Positions 25,385 to 37,226 of a stretch of 64,000 bases of DNA are shown piece after piece. Source of the DNA: Populus alba. Lineage: Eukaryota; Streptophyta; Magnoliopsida; Malpighiales; Salicaceae. The DNA is taken from NCBI RefSeq assembly GCF_005239225.2, contig NC_133302.1, positions 7,502,001 to 7,566,000 of the forward strand. The letters are read 5' to 3'. The translations under genes were made by a program, and so were the position numbers. Below the pieces are notes generated by a model, which had not been told where the DNA came from, made no database searches, and was given only the letters and a program-made list of their open reading frames with translations. The stretch's first letter is position 1; each line of letters begins with the position of its first letter.

Positions 25385-28300
25385 CTTTGGGGCTGGAGGT
25401 GGTGGAGGTGGGGGATACACTGTTGGAGCTGACATTCCTTCCTCAGCAGATTGGTACCACCACTCCATCATCTGCGTGTTCACAATAACAAAAAGTTAAT
25501 GCCAGTCTATATTTATTGTAAAGAGCAAGATGTAAAAAGAGAAATGAAAATTAATGCATGAAAAACATAAATAGGACCATCCAAATGATCATTGCTACTG
25601 CATGAAGTCTACTATCTCGACATTAAAATGAACATGATATAACAAGATTTGATACTGTCCAGCTGAAATAGGTTAGATGCCAAAAACATTTTACCATTAT
25701 CTTTGTAAGCAAGGAATCAGTTCACATTTGGTTATAAAGGTCTAAACTTTTTTAAACAAAAAGCACTGTTCAGCAATAGGAGGTCGTAAGAACCTGCAAC
25801 TGTAAAGGATCACTGGTAATGTTGATTGGGAAGGGGAAGAGAATTGAGCATTGCTAGCATTAGAAACAACGACAACAAAGAACAACATGACATCTACAAG
25901 TAGCTACAGTTTTTGCAGACAATATTACTTGATAATGGACAACTCCCCAACAGGTAAACCCACTCACTTTAAAGATGAACACTGCTGCAATTAAGCCAGT
26001 TTGTGCATAGTCAAGCATTGTATAACGCACAGCTTAGCAATGCTCCTTGTAACTCTGCACATTTATGATGGTATGTCAATAATTTCTAAGCAGTGGGAAA
26101 ACAGCTATATCAACTATATTGTTCATTTCTGCATACAAATACGGAATTAGCAAAAGGTTCCCCATCAAGTTACTCAAGCGAACTAAATAATTTAAATTAT
26201 CTATACCTTCAACCATGGGGGGCCATGAAGTCTCTGCACGTTCATTGCTTCGTATCTTTTGAAATTCTAGAAGTAGTGTCCATCTACCTTGACATCAAAA
26301 CATTGGACAGAAACTAAGATATGTATCATTTGTTGAGGTTTTTTCGAAGGACAATAAAATAGCAGCAAGCGCTATATTTGAATATTTGTATTTCTGAATA
26401 CTTATGATAAATAATACAAGGGTAAATTCTCTATTCTATTCAAATCTAGTACCAGCTCTTGCCCTGTGGCTCGACAAAACATGAATCCCAAGCGCATGTA
26501 GTCCTAATGAATAGAACCCAGTAGCATCCAGCAAATATAAGAGCTGATAAGCAAATGACATTCCTGCATTGCAACACTTCAGATCAGATTGGCATTTGAC
26601 AAACACAAACTATTTCCAACCAAACATGAAGACAGAAACCGGTTTGGCAACACAACAGCATGCTATAAAAGTTTCAGAATAATGATCAGGGTACTGCATT
26701 TGTAATATACTAGATTAGATTAAAAAAGGCTGTATTGTTGGTCCAGAGCTTGCTTGGGGTTCAAGTACGTAGCTAAGGGAAAGGATCTTCCAATTGACAG
26801 TAAAATATAGAACAACTTCTAGTACCCAATACTGGAAACATGTCACAAATTTGTCAGAAGATACCCTAATTGGATTGCTAAAACATTAGAATTCCCGTCA
26901 CAATACACAAAAAAGTTACAACGGCATTCGTACTTCTAAAACTTATTTAGTATCTATACATTAAAGGAGCATAAGGAAAATATGTTGAATGTTATTTGCA
27001 ATAGATGAAACTTGAATACAACTTCTTCATGATTGATGTTTATGTTCCAATGAAGAATACAGACATGTAAACTTTATATATCATCATGTTATGAATTAAC
27101 TCATCCCAACTTTCCTCAATTGCAAGCTCTTACATTTGACTTGAAAGACTAGATTAACAAGTAACTATTCGAATGCAGACCAAATGAAAACTTTACCTTC
27201 ACTACTAGCATGCAGCCATGGGTAGCAAACAAACATAATTTCTGAATTTTCTTCATCAAACGTGCTCTAATTGTTGTTTCTCTAGAAACAAGAGAAGCCT
27301 CCCCTCCACTAAATATTCAGCATCTTCAACTGTTTCATCACCATTTCCCCACAAACTTGCTTGAAGCCTGGCTTCCCTTTCTTTGTTATATATTGAATAC
27401 AATTTTGACTTAAAATAAGGCAACACAACCTAGCAAGATGCATAAAAAAAGTAATTAACTTACATCATAATGGTTTGAAAGTAATTAACTTATTATGATA
27501 CCATTTATATAGAGTGAAACTAGGTAACATTTACTGTTTATAAACTTGTTTTAACTACCCTTCACCAATGTTACGAGGAAAACAACTTCAGGGAAGAAAA
27601 AATATATCAGCTAAAGGAAGGAGGGGATGGTACCAAAAATACAACTGAAAGAGTTCTTTGGTGCTTTTCTAACCCTGAGTGCTGAATTCCATCCCCTGAG
27701 TTTGGACGCGCATCTTCCTTCTTTACTCTTATCTTCACTGTCCTTCTTCGCAATCCATATAGGGATTCAGAAAAAGAAGCATCTGAAGAGGAATATAAAT
27801 ACATATTAATGAGCCCTATGCAACAAGTAAGGAACAACCTTAGTAGTCCAACTTAAACAAACAGCATGCTCAAATTTTGAGACACAGCGCAGCAATTTAA
27901 GAAACAAAATTAAATCAAACCATCACCACAACCATGTACCCAACAAAGCTTTATTAACAGCTTTCACACAACCAACCAACCATCACCACCACCACATTCC
28001 CAACAAAGCCTTATTAACTGCTTTCACACAACCAACCCTCCAATGTCAATTTGGAAACATCCTTGATCCCATTTAACCAAACGAGGATTAACCTCATCAT
28101 CTATTCTTGAAAAAAAAAAAAAAAATTGAATCTCTAAAATTTACTTTCTATATCTCCAAGAGAGGTTAAAACTCCAACTAATACAGGGAGGGACAAACAA
28201 ATGGGATTAAGCAAGTTACCTGATTCACAGAGCACATAACATGTCAAAGGGGAAGGAAATACGTTTAGTTCTTGATGCATGGGGAAACAAAAGACAAATT

Positions 28301-29144
28301 ATCATCGTGTGTTGCAGCGGTTCAATATTAAATGTATGACAAAAAATCAAATAGATAAGAATAAAAAAGGAAGCAGTTAATGACACAAAACATGAGTATA
28401 TAAACTAGAAGGATAGAATCTCCAATCAAATAAAAAACAAGAGAAAACACAATCGAAAACTCACTCACTTGGTAACAGTGGCAACAACATAAGCCAAAGT
28501 TAATGCGAGAATGCAGTTAAAGTTATTTATATAAAAAAATGCAAATGGAATTATCAAAGAAACAGCAAGGCCATAGAAAGACGAAATAAAACCTGTAGTC
28601 CGCAAGCTATGAGTCTCAAGGACCAACATAAGCAATGAAAAGAATTCATCTTCATGGTCCAACACCTTATGCAGAAATGGTCTTCTTAATGCCAATACCT
28701 TCAAGACGACAAATCCACAATATTCAATAATGCAAATATTCAAAGAAACATAAGCACAAGCCAACCTTTTGAATAAAAGTAAGTCAAGTAATTGCATCTT
28801 ACCAAGAACATAAAAAAAACATTTAAAAAAAGAGACTTGATTAACACATGAAATTGACAAACTCAAACAAAAACGAGAGAATTAAGAGAAACCCAGATGA
28901 AAATCTCAAGTGGATCACAAAAATATCAGCTTCCCATCCCTTAAAAACTTGAAAAATTAAGTGGTAGGGCAAACAATTATATGCAAAACGAGAGATGTTG
29001 ACATGCAGGTATGTATAAGTATGGGCAAACAAGTACACCGATGGAGTAGGTGAGGGCAGCACGGAGACTGGCAGGGAGCTGTTGAGCAGCAGCCATCTCG
29101 AAGAAGGTGGGTCGTGTCCCTTGTCCTCCTACTTGAAACAACAT
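25385..29144 (-). pseudogene. PEX12: Peroxisome biogenesis protein PEX12, eight exons, RING end missing, several one-base indels
   Basis: PEX12 is a peroxisomal-membrane RING E3 subunit acting with PEX2 and PEX10 to ubiquitinate and recycle the import receptor PEX5. Exons on the minus strand: 29144-29037 (MLFQVGGQGTRPTFFEMAAA), 28698-28593 (LALRRPFLHKVLDHEDEFFS), 27782-27634 (DASFSESLYGLRRR), 27429-27197 (VVLPYFKSKLYSIYNKERE), 26563-26453 (GMSFAYQLLYLLDATGFYS), 26283-26207, about 26054-25968 (LDYAQTGLIAAVFIFK in a shifted frame) and 25471-25385 (MMEWWYQSAEEG, then a Pro run). All introns have GT...AG ends. Exons 1-3 and 8 are in frame. Exon 4 lacks two bases, exon 5 has one extra T, exon 6 has two extra bases, and exon 7 has an extra T. 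The C-terminal RING exon would lie in the N gap. Either a decayed duplicate or a real gene with sequence errors. Confidence 0.88.
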
Positions 29145-29711
29145 CTTCTTCTCCCTTTCTTCCTTGCTTGCTTTTCAAATTTCTCAGTTCGGGTTTAATG
29201 AGGTTTTACAACAAGAAGTCTTTTGGACTCTGCAGTTCTTATCCTTCACTTTGGCCTAGCATATGATTGTTGTGAAAGGTTATTTTTTAAAATGATTGTT
29301 AGTTTAAAAATATGTTAAAATATAATTTTTTTTTAATTTTATTATCAAATATTTAAAACTATTAAAACACTATTTTCTAAATGAAATATATTTTTAAAAA
29401 ATTTATTTAAAAACAATCGCCACACTCCTAAATACTAACTCAAAATCAGGTGATTTCCTTTAACGTCATATTTTATATATATAATGATATTTTGAACTAG
29501 TTTTAACTAATACTATTATTTTTAATATTTCAAATATACATTTCACATATTATATTTTAAAAAAAAATAATTAAGTGCACATATATTAGATTTACGGTTT
29601 TAGAATCAATATATATATATATATGCTGTCACTTGCTTCTCCCCTGTACGGAAAAAGAAAGTAAAAAGAGCTTCTTGTTGTAAAAGACTGATATTCTTCT
29701 AGGCATGTATC
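29145..29711. promoter_or_regulatory. Upstream region of PEX12 with MITE-like repeat
   Basis: The first 130 bases upstream of the PEX12 ATG are of mixed composition and should hold its 5' UTR and promoter. About 29285-29430 is an AT-rich MITE-like repeat of the family described at 12310-12530. No specific promoter element can be defended. Confidence 0.35.
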
Positions 29712-31186
29712 TATTAACAAATATAAAGTTATTTTTATTTTTATTATTCTTTAAAGGTAAAATAGTCTTTATTTTTTTCCAGTTTTCTTTATTTAGCCTA
29801 TATATAGTTTTTTATATTTATATTAAACTTATTTCTTTTAATTATTTTGATTGCTTTATGCAATATTAATGAAACCTTACCTTCCTTCTTTTTTATTTTT
29901 GTATTTCTTTTTATTTTTTTGGATTGTTTAACATAATATTAGAGCTAGGTTCTATGAGATGAAACTTAATCTCAAACACAACTTATTCGTATTGGAATTA
30001 TATAATGATAAATTTTTTTAAAGGTAAAAGGATGTGTGGATATGTTAGTGGAACTTCTATGGAACCTAGAAATACTAATGATGGTTATGTTGCCTTGATA
30101 AATGCCTAGGAAGCATACAATGGAAAAATTATTATTTGGATTAATTCTGTTGAGTATTTTATAGGTACATAGTTGGTGAAGTATGAGATAACAAAAAAGG
30201 TTTTGAGATCATCTGCAAATATTATTTAACTCAATCAAATTTTACAAAGCATTATCAATTAGAAAATGATATATGAGTTCTTCACTAGAAAAAATATAAG
30301 TATTCAAAAAGTTTTATTATACTATGACATATATTTGAGATCAATTGGTTGTTACAAAAATTGATGGAATTAAAGGCATGTGATGTTCTATATTACTCAT
30401 AAGAGAGCAAAGAACGATTGATACAATTTTTAACGATACTTTTGAAGTGATATTAAGGATTTAGATGTTTAATTTTTCATCGTTCTTCATTTTTTTTTAT
30501 TGACTTAATTGCCAGTGAGTTTTTAAATGAAAAAAAATGTCTTTAGTCTTATTTCGAAAAGAAAATTATTTCTACTTCTAGACCTTCCACCTTTTACGCC
30601 ACTATTTAATAATAAGAATAAACATTATTGTACTATGGCATTTATTTACCAAATAAATTGTTTAGTTACTTGCATATATGAAAAGTTTCTTTCTCTTCTC
30701 ACTTCTATGTATTATGACAATCAAAATTCTATTCAGATTGCTTATAACTCGGTTTTAACATAAAACAACTAAGTACATTAAGATTGATTGTCATCTTATT
30801 CGTCATCATCTCAAGCATGACACCATTACTTTTTACTCTTTGTTCATTCTTTTTTGTAAATTGCAGATATCTTTATCAAGTTGCATTTTATTTTTCACTT
30901 TTGTTTTCTAGTTGCTAAACTCTCGATGATTGACTCTCGATACTTGTAGTTATTGCATCGTGTGTTTTAAAGAAGATGTTAAGAAATATAAAGTTATTTT
31001 GTTTTATTATTTATTAAATGTAGAATAGTTTTTATATTTTTCTTTTTAGTTGTCTTTGTTTAAACAATATATAATCTCTTCTCTTTGTATTTAGATTTAA
31101 CTTATTTCTTTGATTATTTTAATTGTATTAGGTTTCCCTAATTATTTATTTTTATATTTCTCTTTATTTCTTCTAATTGTTCAACG
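29712..31186 (+). mobile_element. Internally deleted Ty1/copia element with both LTRs
   Basis: The 5' LTR (29712-29933) and 3' LTR (30977-31186) share AACAAATATAAAGTTATTTT-like starts, an AAAATAGT..TTTAT centre, AACTTATTTCTTT..ATTATTTT, and TTGTTTAACA/TTGTTCAACG ends. A decayed primer-binding site (ATTAGAGCTAGGTTC) follows the first LTR. Internal remnants are gag (about 30030-30180; MCGYVSGTSMEPRNTNDGYV, then IIIWINSVEYFIGT), with later gag pieces to 30360. The C-terminal RNase H follows (about 30700-30930; YYDNQNSIQIAYN, then pieces of the ADIFIKLH and LVAKLSM type). Protease, integrase and most of reverse transcriptase are absent. The LTRs differ at many sites, so the insertion is old. Its right LTR ends about 195 bases before the first DC1 gene. 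Confidence 0.8.
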
Positions 31187-31380
31187 GTATCTACCTGTCT
31201 TGCCTTAATACAATATTTTTTAATGCTTATCTATCACTTTCCAAGTTTCTTTATTTTTAATTGTTTGTTTCATTATTTTACTCTCCAAGGTCTCGAGTTT
31301 TGCTTTAACAGTTGTAGTGCTGTCATGTTCTGTAATATACTATCTTGATAAATCACTTGCATTTCTCTCTCTTTCTAAGA

Positions 31381-32544
31381 TGGAGAATGAACAGTTCAGC
31401 CATGAGTCCCATGGCCATGCGTTGACTTTTTATGAGGAGAGTGAGGAGAAGCTCAAGACGATTGCCAAGCTATCCGGGGAGGAGGTTGGATCTCCCTTGT
31501 GCTATGGTTGCTTTGAAACCATTCATGGTCCAGCCTATTTTTGTGAAATTTGTGGTGACTTTTGGCTGCACAAATCATGCTTTGAATTGCCCTCTGAGCT
31601 AACGAAGCATTCTCTTCACTCAATTCATTCTCTCACCCTCACTGTGAGACCTCCTAGCCTTGCTGGGTTCTTTGTCTGTGATGGATGTAGAGACATGTCT
31701 CCTGGCTTTGCCTTCCACTGCAAAGCATGCCGGTTCAATCTTGATGTCAAATGTGCGATTTCAACCGACGGCGAGGATCTGAGATCAAGAAAAGGTGTGA
31801 AAGATACCGAGATTCCCTACTTCGGTGATGAGCACCTGCTAGTTTCCTTCAATGCCAAGCAGGAAGTTGAAAAAACTTGTACTGGATGCCAACTGATCCT
31901 TTTCAGGCCCTGCCTACGGTTGCTTGGACTGTGAATCTACCTCCATGAATCATGTAAAGACATGCCATCGGAAATACAACATCCATACCACCCCTCCGCA
32001 CCCTCTCCGTGCTCAAGTTGCTGAATATGGTTCAGAATGTGATGCCTGTCACATGCCAATTAGGAAGGTTTTTTATCGATGTTCTGAGTGCGACTTCAAT
32101 CTGCATATTCTATGTGCTAACAGGTCTCTAAAGGTATCATCTTCCTTGAAATACAAGGACCATGAGCACGATCTCTATTATTTTGCGGCGAGCTATTTCA
32201 ACGAGTATTCTCTATGCAACACTTGCCGCAAGGTTTGCAAGGGCTCTTACTATATCTGTTTAGAGTGCAAATACTATGTTCATCTGGACTGCATTCCTTT
32301 ACCGCGAGTTGTTGAGAATGATGGCCACTCCCGCGACTATTCCCATTACCTCACCCTCAAGGATTGCTTTGTTGAAGACGACTCGGGTCAGTATTACTGT
32401 GAACTTTGTGAGAAAGAAAGGGATCCAACGTATCATGTTTACTACTGTGATCAATGCCCTGATCGCAATCCATATCTCGCTCATATTGAATGCCTGATGT
32501 TGGAGGTAAGGCCAAATTTAAGCCCTTATGGAGGAAAAAAGTGA
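31381..32544 (+). pseudogene. DC1-domain protein, copy A1 (three one-base indels)
   Basis: The start is the ATG at 31381 (MENEQFSHESHGHALTF). DC1 domains are Cys/His-rich zinc-binding modules; plant members are often linked to defence and hormone responses. Six repeats can be read, each with H...C-x2-C...C-x2-C...H...C spacing: LCYGCFETIHGPAYFCEICG, FVCDGCRDMSPGFAFHCKAC, CTGCQLI, ECDACHMPIRKVFYRCSECD, LCNTCRKVCKGSYYICLECK and YCELCEKERD. Compared with copy B1 this copy has an extra T at about 31900-31903, a missing T near 31936 and an extra C near 31993. After these the frame shifts by one and continues to 32544. The result is a truncated 181-residue product from this ATG. If these are sequence errors the gene would be a normal six-repeat protein. 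A second exon may follow at about 32750-32945. Confidence 0.82.
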
Positions 32545-33334
32545 AAACCATGTTTGCATTATTGTCTAATTTTCAACAAGTATCATGCAACTTCAATTTG
32601 CTTTGCTATATGTACATATTCAAAATCTCTTAATCAGACATATAATGCTCTGAACTTCATGTGGGACTCGTCCTTTCATGCTTTGAGTTGCATTTGTTTG
32701 TGGTGTAATGATTCTCATGTTTTATTTGGTGGACATGGTGAACTTTCTTCGTGTGGAAGAAACTTCACTAGAGGCGATAACATGGGTTGTTTTACAGTTA
32801 ATGAAAGCAGAGCTCAACTCTGCGAGTACCTCTGCCAAGATGGTTGATGGTGCAGATGTAAAGGGTGATACGAAGTGCCTTGCTCTCGTCAAGTACACAG
32901 CTATCCCACCTGAGAATCAAATTAAGGTTAGGCCATTTGAAGCATAGGTTAATACTATTTTGTGTTTAATTTTTATCAAATAAATAAAAATATAATATTT
33001 GAATTTGTGATCGTTTGGTCATAAAAGCTTTTTATATTATATTAAAGAACTAATTCAATCTCAAAGCTTAAAATATTAGATAAAATATCAAAATATAATT
33101 TATATTATTTTCTAAATATTATTTCAACAGCTATTAGGCTGAATGACATGCTTACTCTAAATTTATGAGGTCTATTTTTGTAGCGTTTAATTACTTGAAT
33201 ACTACAGCAATTTACTTGAATCAACATAGAAAGAGAAGGCACTGATGCATTCAAAGCTGCTCACAATGTTTTACCCTCCAATTATATTGAATAGACGTGT
33301 AAGTTTGGTTTGTTAATTCTCTTCTTTCTCTAAG
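32545..33334 (+). other. Interval after DC1 A1 with a possible tail exon
   Basis: The plus-strand peptide VEETSLEAITWVVL (about 32753 on), ending IKVRPFEA at 32945, resembles in position and its ETSLE start the second exon of copy A2 (GDTSLEILE). The donor would be the GGAG|GTAAGG at 32506. No clean AG acceptor is seen at the expected point, so the exon is tentative. 32950-33330 is AT-rich spacer, and its last 60 bases are the 5' UTR of copy A2. Confidence 0.4.
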
Positions 33335-34736
33335 ATGCAGCTTAAAGGTTTCAGGCATGAACATATCCTGGTCCCTGACGATGAGGAATCAGAAGCAAGG
33401 AGAGCTTACTGTTCTTGGTGCGATGGCAAGATTTTTGGTCCAGGCTATATCTGTCAACAATGTTCGGGAAAGTGGCATATATCATGCGCTAAATCGCCCC
33501 CTCAAAAGACACACTTTCTTCACTCACAGCACACCCTAACTATGTTTTATCCTCATTATTTTGAGTACTTTATATGCGATGGCTGTAGAGATCTTTGCCA
33601 TGATGTTGCCACTTATCATTGCCGTGAGTGCCACTTCTTCCTTGATATGAAATGTGCTTCTCTACCTGATGATCAGTGCGAGCAATTGAAGAAGACAGAA
33701 AGCAAAACTATATATTTTTGCCACAAGCATAAATTAACAAGAGCCAACTGTGCAACAGGAATTAAAGAGAAATGCAAGGTCTGTCAGCTCCGTATCTCCG
33801 GTGCAACATATTGCTGCATTAACTGCAACTTCTTCCTCCATGAATCCTGCCTCGAAACACCACAAGAAATACAACACCAGTATCACCTGCAGCACCCCCT
33901 TCTTGGTCGGGACTTTGATGGAAATCCAAAAAACTGCAGAGCCTGCAATCTGCAAATTTGGGATATTGCCTATTACTGTGATATCTGCGATTTTGCTCTC
34001 CATTTTACATGCGCTACTTACTTAACTTCCACTCTCATACATGAGTTCCACCGTGAGCACACACTCTTTTCCTTCGTAGCATCGGATCTAGGGGATCAGG
34101 GCTTTATCCAGTCGCTAGAACCACAACCTTCAAAAGGCAATTTTTGTTGCGAGACCTGTGGAAATGATTGCAGTGGCTCCTTCTATCGTTGTGTTGAATG
34201 CAACATTAATCGACATCTTGAGTGCATTCCATTGCCATTTAAAGTTCAGCAAGAAGACCATCATTTGGATCCTCTTACTCTCATGGAAAATGTAGTCGAA
34301 GATGATTCTGGAGAATATTACTGTGAGATTTGCGAGGATAAAAGGAACCCAAATCATCCTGTTTATTGCTGCAAGATGTGTAAGGATAACTGGTTCATTG
34401 CTCATATTGGATGCGTGATTAAAGAGGTGAGACATGTTATTCCATAAATTGCTTTGATTATTCGTTAAAAAACTTATGTAGCAAATCATCTGCAAGCCTA
34501 TATCCTGAGTACCTGCTACATTTTCTTATGTTGATGATTTAAAATGTTTGATTTATCAGGGAGACACTTCATTAGAAATACTGGAATGTTGGAATAAAGA
34601 TTTGGGATCAGAATATGAGGAGACCTCTAGCAAGGAGGAGGATGGGACTTCCCTTGCCGGCCATTCTGATCTGGAGAGTTATGCAATGGGAGAGCATAAT
34701 ACGGAAAGCCTTTGGAATTATTTTGATAATTTGTAA
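33335..34736 (+). CDS. DC1-domain protein, copy A2 (two exons, intact)
   Basis: Exon 1 is 33335-34426 (364 codons), the intron is 34427-34559 (GTGAGA...TTTATCAG), and exon 2 is 34560-34736, giving about 422 residues. The ATG at 33335 follows a pyrimidine-rich leader (CTTCTTTCTCTAAG) also seen before copy A1. Six DC1-type repeats occur in order: YCSWCDGKIFGPGYICQQC, FICDGCRDLC, CKVCQLRISGATYCCINC, CRACNLQIWDIAYYCDICD, CCETCGNDCSGSFYRCVEC and YCEICEDKRN. The zinc-ligand Cys and His positions look complete. The short acidic Ser/Glu-rich tail (EETSSKEEDGTS) resembles that of other copies, but its last residues (WNYFDNL) differ from copy B2 (ITELD) because the gene end coincides with a duplication junction. 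No signal peptide or membrane segment. Probably a cytosolic or nuclear protein with a stress or defence role (family-level inference). Confidence 0.85.
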
Positions 34737-36765
34737 CATCAACTTATCAAAATTATTAACGTTTTGATACACATGCTTTTAACGTTTTGCACTGCTTTGC
34801 TTTGCTGAGTCCTCGAGTCATCATCGGTTGATTACAGCTCAATATTGATCAACACGCGGCCAAGGAAAGTTCCAAGCTCCTTCTCCTTTACGAAATTTCG
34901 ACATTGCCTTTGGAATTTTCCGAAGTCAATAACAAAGCAGGTTTAATTTGTTTTTGGGGCTGTAAAAAGATTATATATTTTTCAGAAAAAATTTCCTATT
35001 TAATTTCTGAAACAAGTTAAGTGGGATAAATCATAATTAAGCCCCATAAATAGGTAATTAAATTAGGATTGATTTGTTGATATTAAAAATAAAAAATATA
35101 AAAGAACATTATTTTTTATATTTTTTTTAATTAAAAAATATTTTTAGAAGTATATCAAGACAAATATACAAGATAATATACAAGATGCACTACTTCGTTT
35201 TTTATTTTAATTGTATTCATGAAAAAGAAAATTGTCTCTCCTCTATATAGACACCTCACAACAGCTATCCAATGATTCATTTCTGTTTATTTTTATATTT
35301 TAAAAATATTTTTTTTTGTTTTAAATTAGTATATGTTTTCAAATTATTTGATGTGTAGATATTAAAAATATTTTTTTAAAATAAAAATATATTATTTTAA
35401 TATATTTTTAAATAAAAAATATTTTAAAAAATAATCATAACTACATTTTCAATAATAAGAATTATGCTAGCCATTAGTATAAGCAGGTCGACCTTGGTCA
35501 GATCTCCACTTAGCTGGTAACCAAAATTATACTATTCACTTTCAAATTCTTGTGTTCACACTTGAGATGAGTTTATATTTCGTTTCGGTTTTGTTTTTAA
35601 TTTTGTTTTTTTTTTTTTTAAAAAGTTCTTAATAATATGGTATATAATGTTTGGTAGGTAAAGTAATTGATTACTTCCTAGCAACTTCCTTCTTATCAAA
35701 CAATACATTAATTAATGGCTATGATTGACCTAACCATTACTAATATCACGGTGTTGTTAAAAAATATGGTATATATTATTTTTAAAATATATTATTTTTA
35801 GAAATTTATTAAAATAATACATATTTTTTAAAAATTAATTTTTAATATTAATATATCAAATTAAAAGTATTAAATTTTTTTTTTTAAATAATTGGACCGA
35901 ATATACAGGGACTCATGAATGCTTGCTAGCTACTGCGACATTTTCTTCCTAGTCACATCTCATTTTACCATTCCCTATTTTCCTTTTCCCCCTCAACTTC
36001 TCTCTGATCTGTGCTCTCTGTTTTTATATATATATATAAACCATATAATAAGTTTCTGTATGGTGTTCACAGATTTATGTATACTGAGGTGATAATTGGT
36101 TTGATATAGGTTAATTCAAGTTAATTTTTTAAATTTATAATTTAGATTATGAAATTATGGTAATCCTAAATAAATAAAATTAAAATAAATTATGAAGTTC
36201 AAATCTTAATAAACTCATTGTTAAATAATAAAATTAAAAAAAATATAATAAAAAGGACTTAATTCTACCTTAATGAACTTACAAAACCAGTTAGTCGAGT
36301 CATAAAGCTAAAATAACTTCATAGAAAATAAATTAAAATAAATAAAAAAATTTAATTTATAATCAATCGAATATGGAAAATATTGAATAATAAAAAAAAA
36401 ATAACAATTAAAAAAATTAAGTTAATTAGATTAACCTTCAATCATGTGATATAATTAATAAAATTAAGATAATATAAAAAAAACAAAAAAAAAATTATAA
36501 AGTACAATCTTAAAAAAATTAAATTAAAAAAAAATTAATATTATTTATAAAATGGAACAAACAAATAAAACTGAAACATACTTGGGAAAGGATCGAAATT
36601 AAGAAGGAGCTAAAATTTATTTGGAGTTATTTTATATTTTAAAATAATACGAGGAGAACAGAATGGAAATTGAGGTGCATGTGACATTCTGAATGCTGTA
36701 ATTAACACCCTCTTTTTTCAAAGTTTCCACGACAACTGGGTCCACGCTTTAACATTATTGAGGTC
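34737..36765. other. Upstream flank of NLR1, repeated before NLR2 and NLR3
   Basis: 34790-34945 (GAGTCCTCGAGTCATCATC through TTCCGAAGTCAATAACAAAG) recurs at 46000-46125 and 46396-46520. 35240-35280 (AGACACCTCACAACAGCTAT) and 35520-35570 (ATTATACTATTCACTTTCAA) recur at 62100-62130 and 62930-62980. MITE-like AT-rich DNA lies at 35060-35130 and 35280-35460. No open frame is supported. This is shared promoter-distal DNA of the tandem NLR units. Confidence 0.6.
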
Positions 36766-37226
36766 CAACGGGTTTCTCCATTATTGTCTCTGCTTGATCC
36801 TTGTACTCTTCTCTCTGCGCTTTTACTGTAGCAATCTCCACATCTCATCTCATTATACCATTCTCTGCTCCCTTCCCTGTGCTTTCAGCTCTTTTTTTCT
36901 GAATACTGCTCAGGCAAAGCAGCTCTTGCAGAACATCTTGAATCCAGGTAAAGTATTTATACTTCATCTTGTTGGAGTTTTTGTTTTTCCATTGCAACTA
37001 TTGTTTGAATCTTTTTAAGTAAAGGACGAGTATCATCAGTAGTTTCCGAAAATAAATCAATCGATCTTTCTCAGTTTTTATAATCCATGTCTTACCTTAA
37101 ACTTGAGGTTTTTTTTTTTTTTTGTATATATATAATTATTTTCTGTTTTAATCCTTCCTTTTCCAATTAATGTAACTTCCATTAATTTTTATTCAATACT
37201 ATGATTTTTTTTTTCTATAGGAAAAA
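36766..37226 (+). promoter_or_regulatory. NLR1 5' leader with a 5' UTR intron
   Basis: A leader exon (ending GAACATCTTGAATCCAG at 36947) is followed by a GTAAAG donor. The intron runs from 36948 to 37220 (TTTTCTATAG), placing the ATG six bases after the acceptor. The same layout is kept in the third NLR copy (63457-63738), which supports a real leader intron. The second NLR copy has lost the donor. The transcription start is not determined. Confidence 0.65.

Noticed and set aside
32276..32551. Small frames overlapping DC1 genes on both strands (also 33734-34025, 42136-42357 and 43757-44051)
   Set aside because: They are alternative-frame shadows; the Cys/His spacing of DC1 repeats is seen only in the frames reported.
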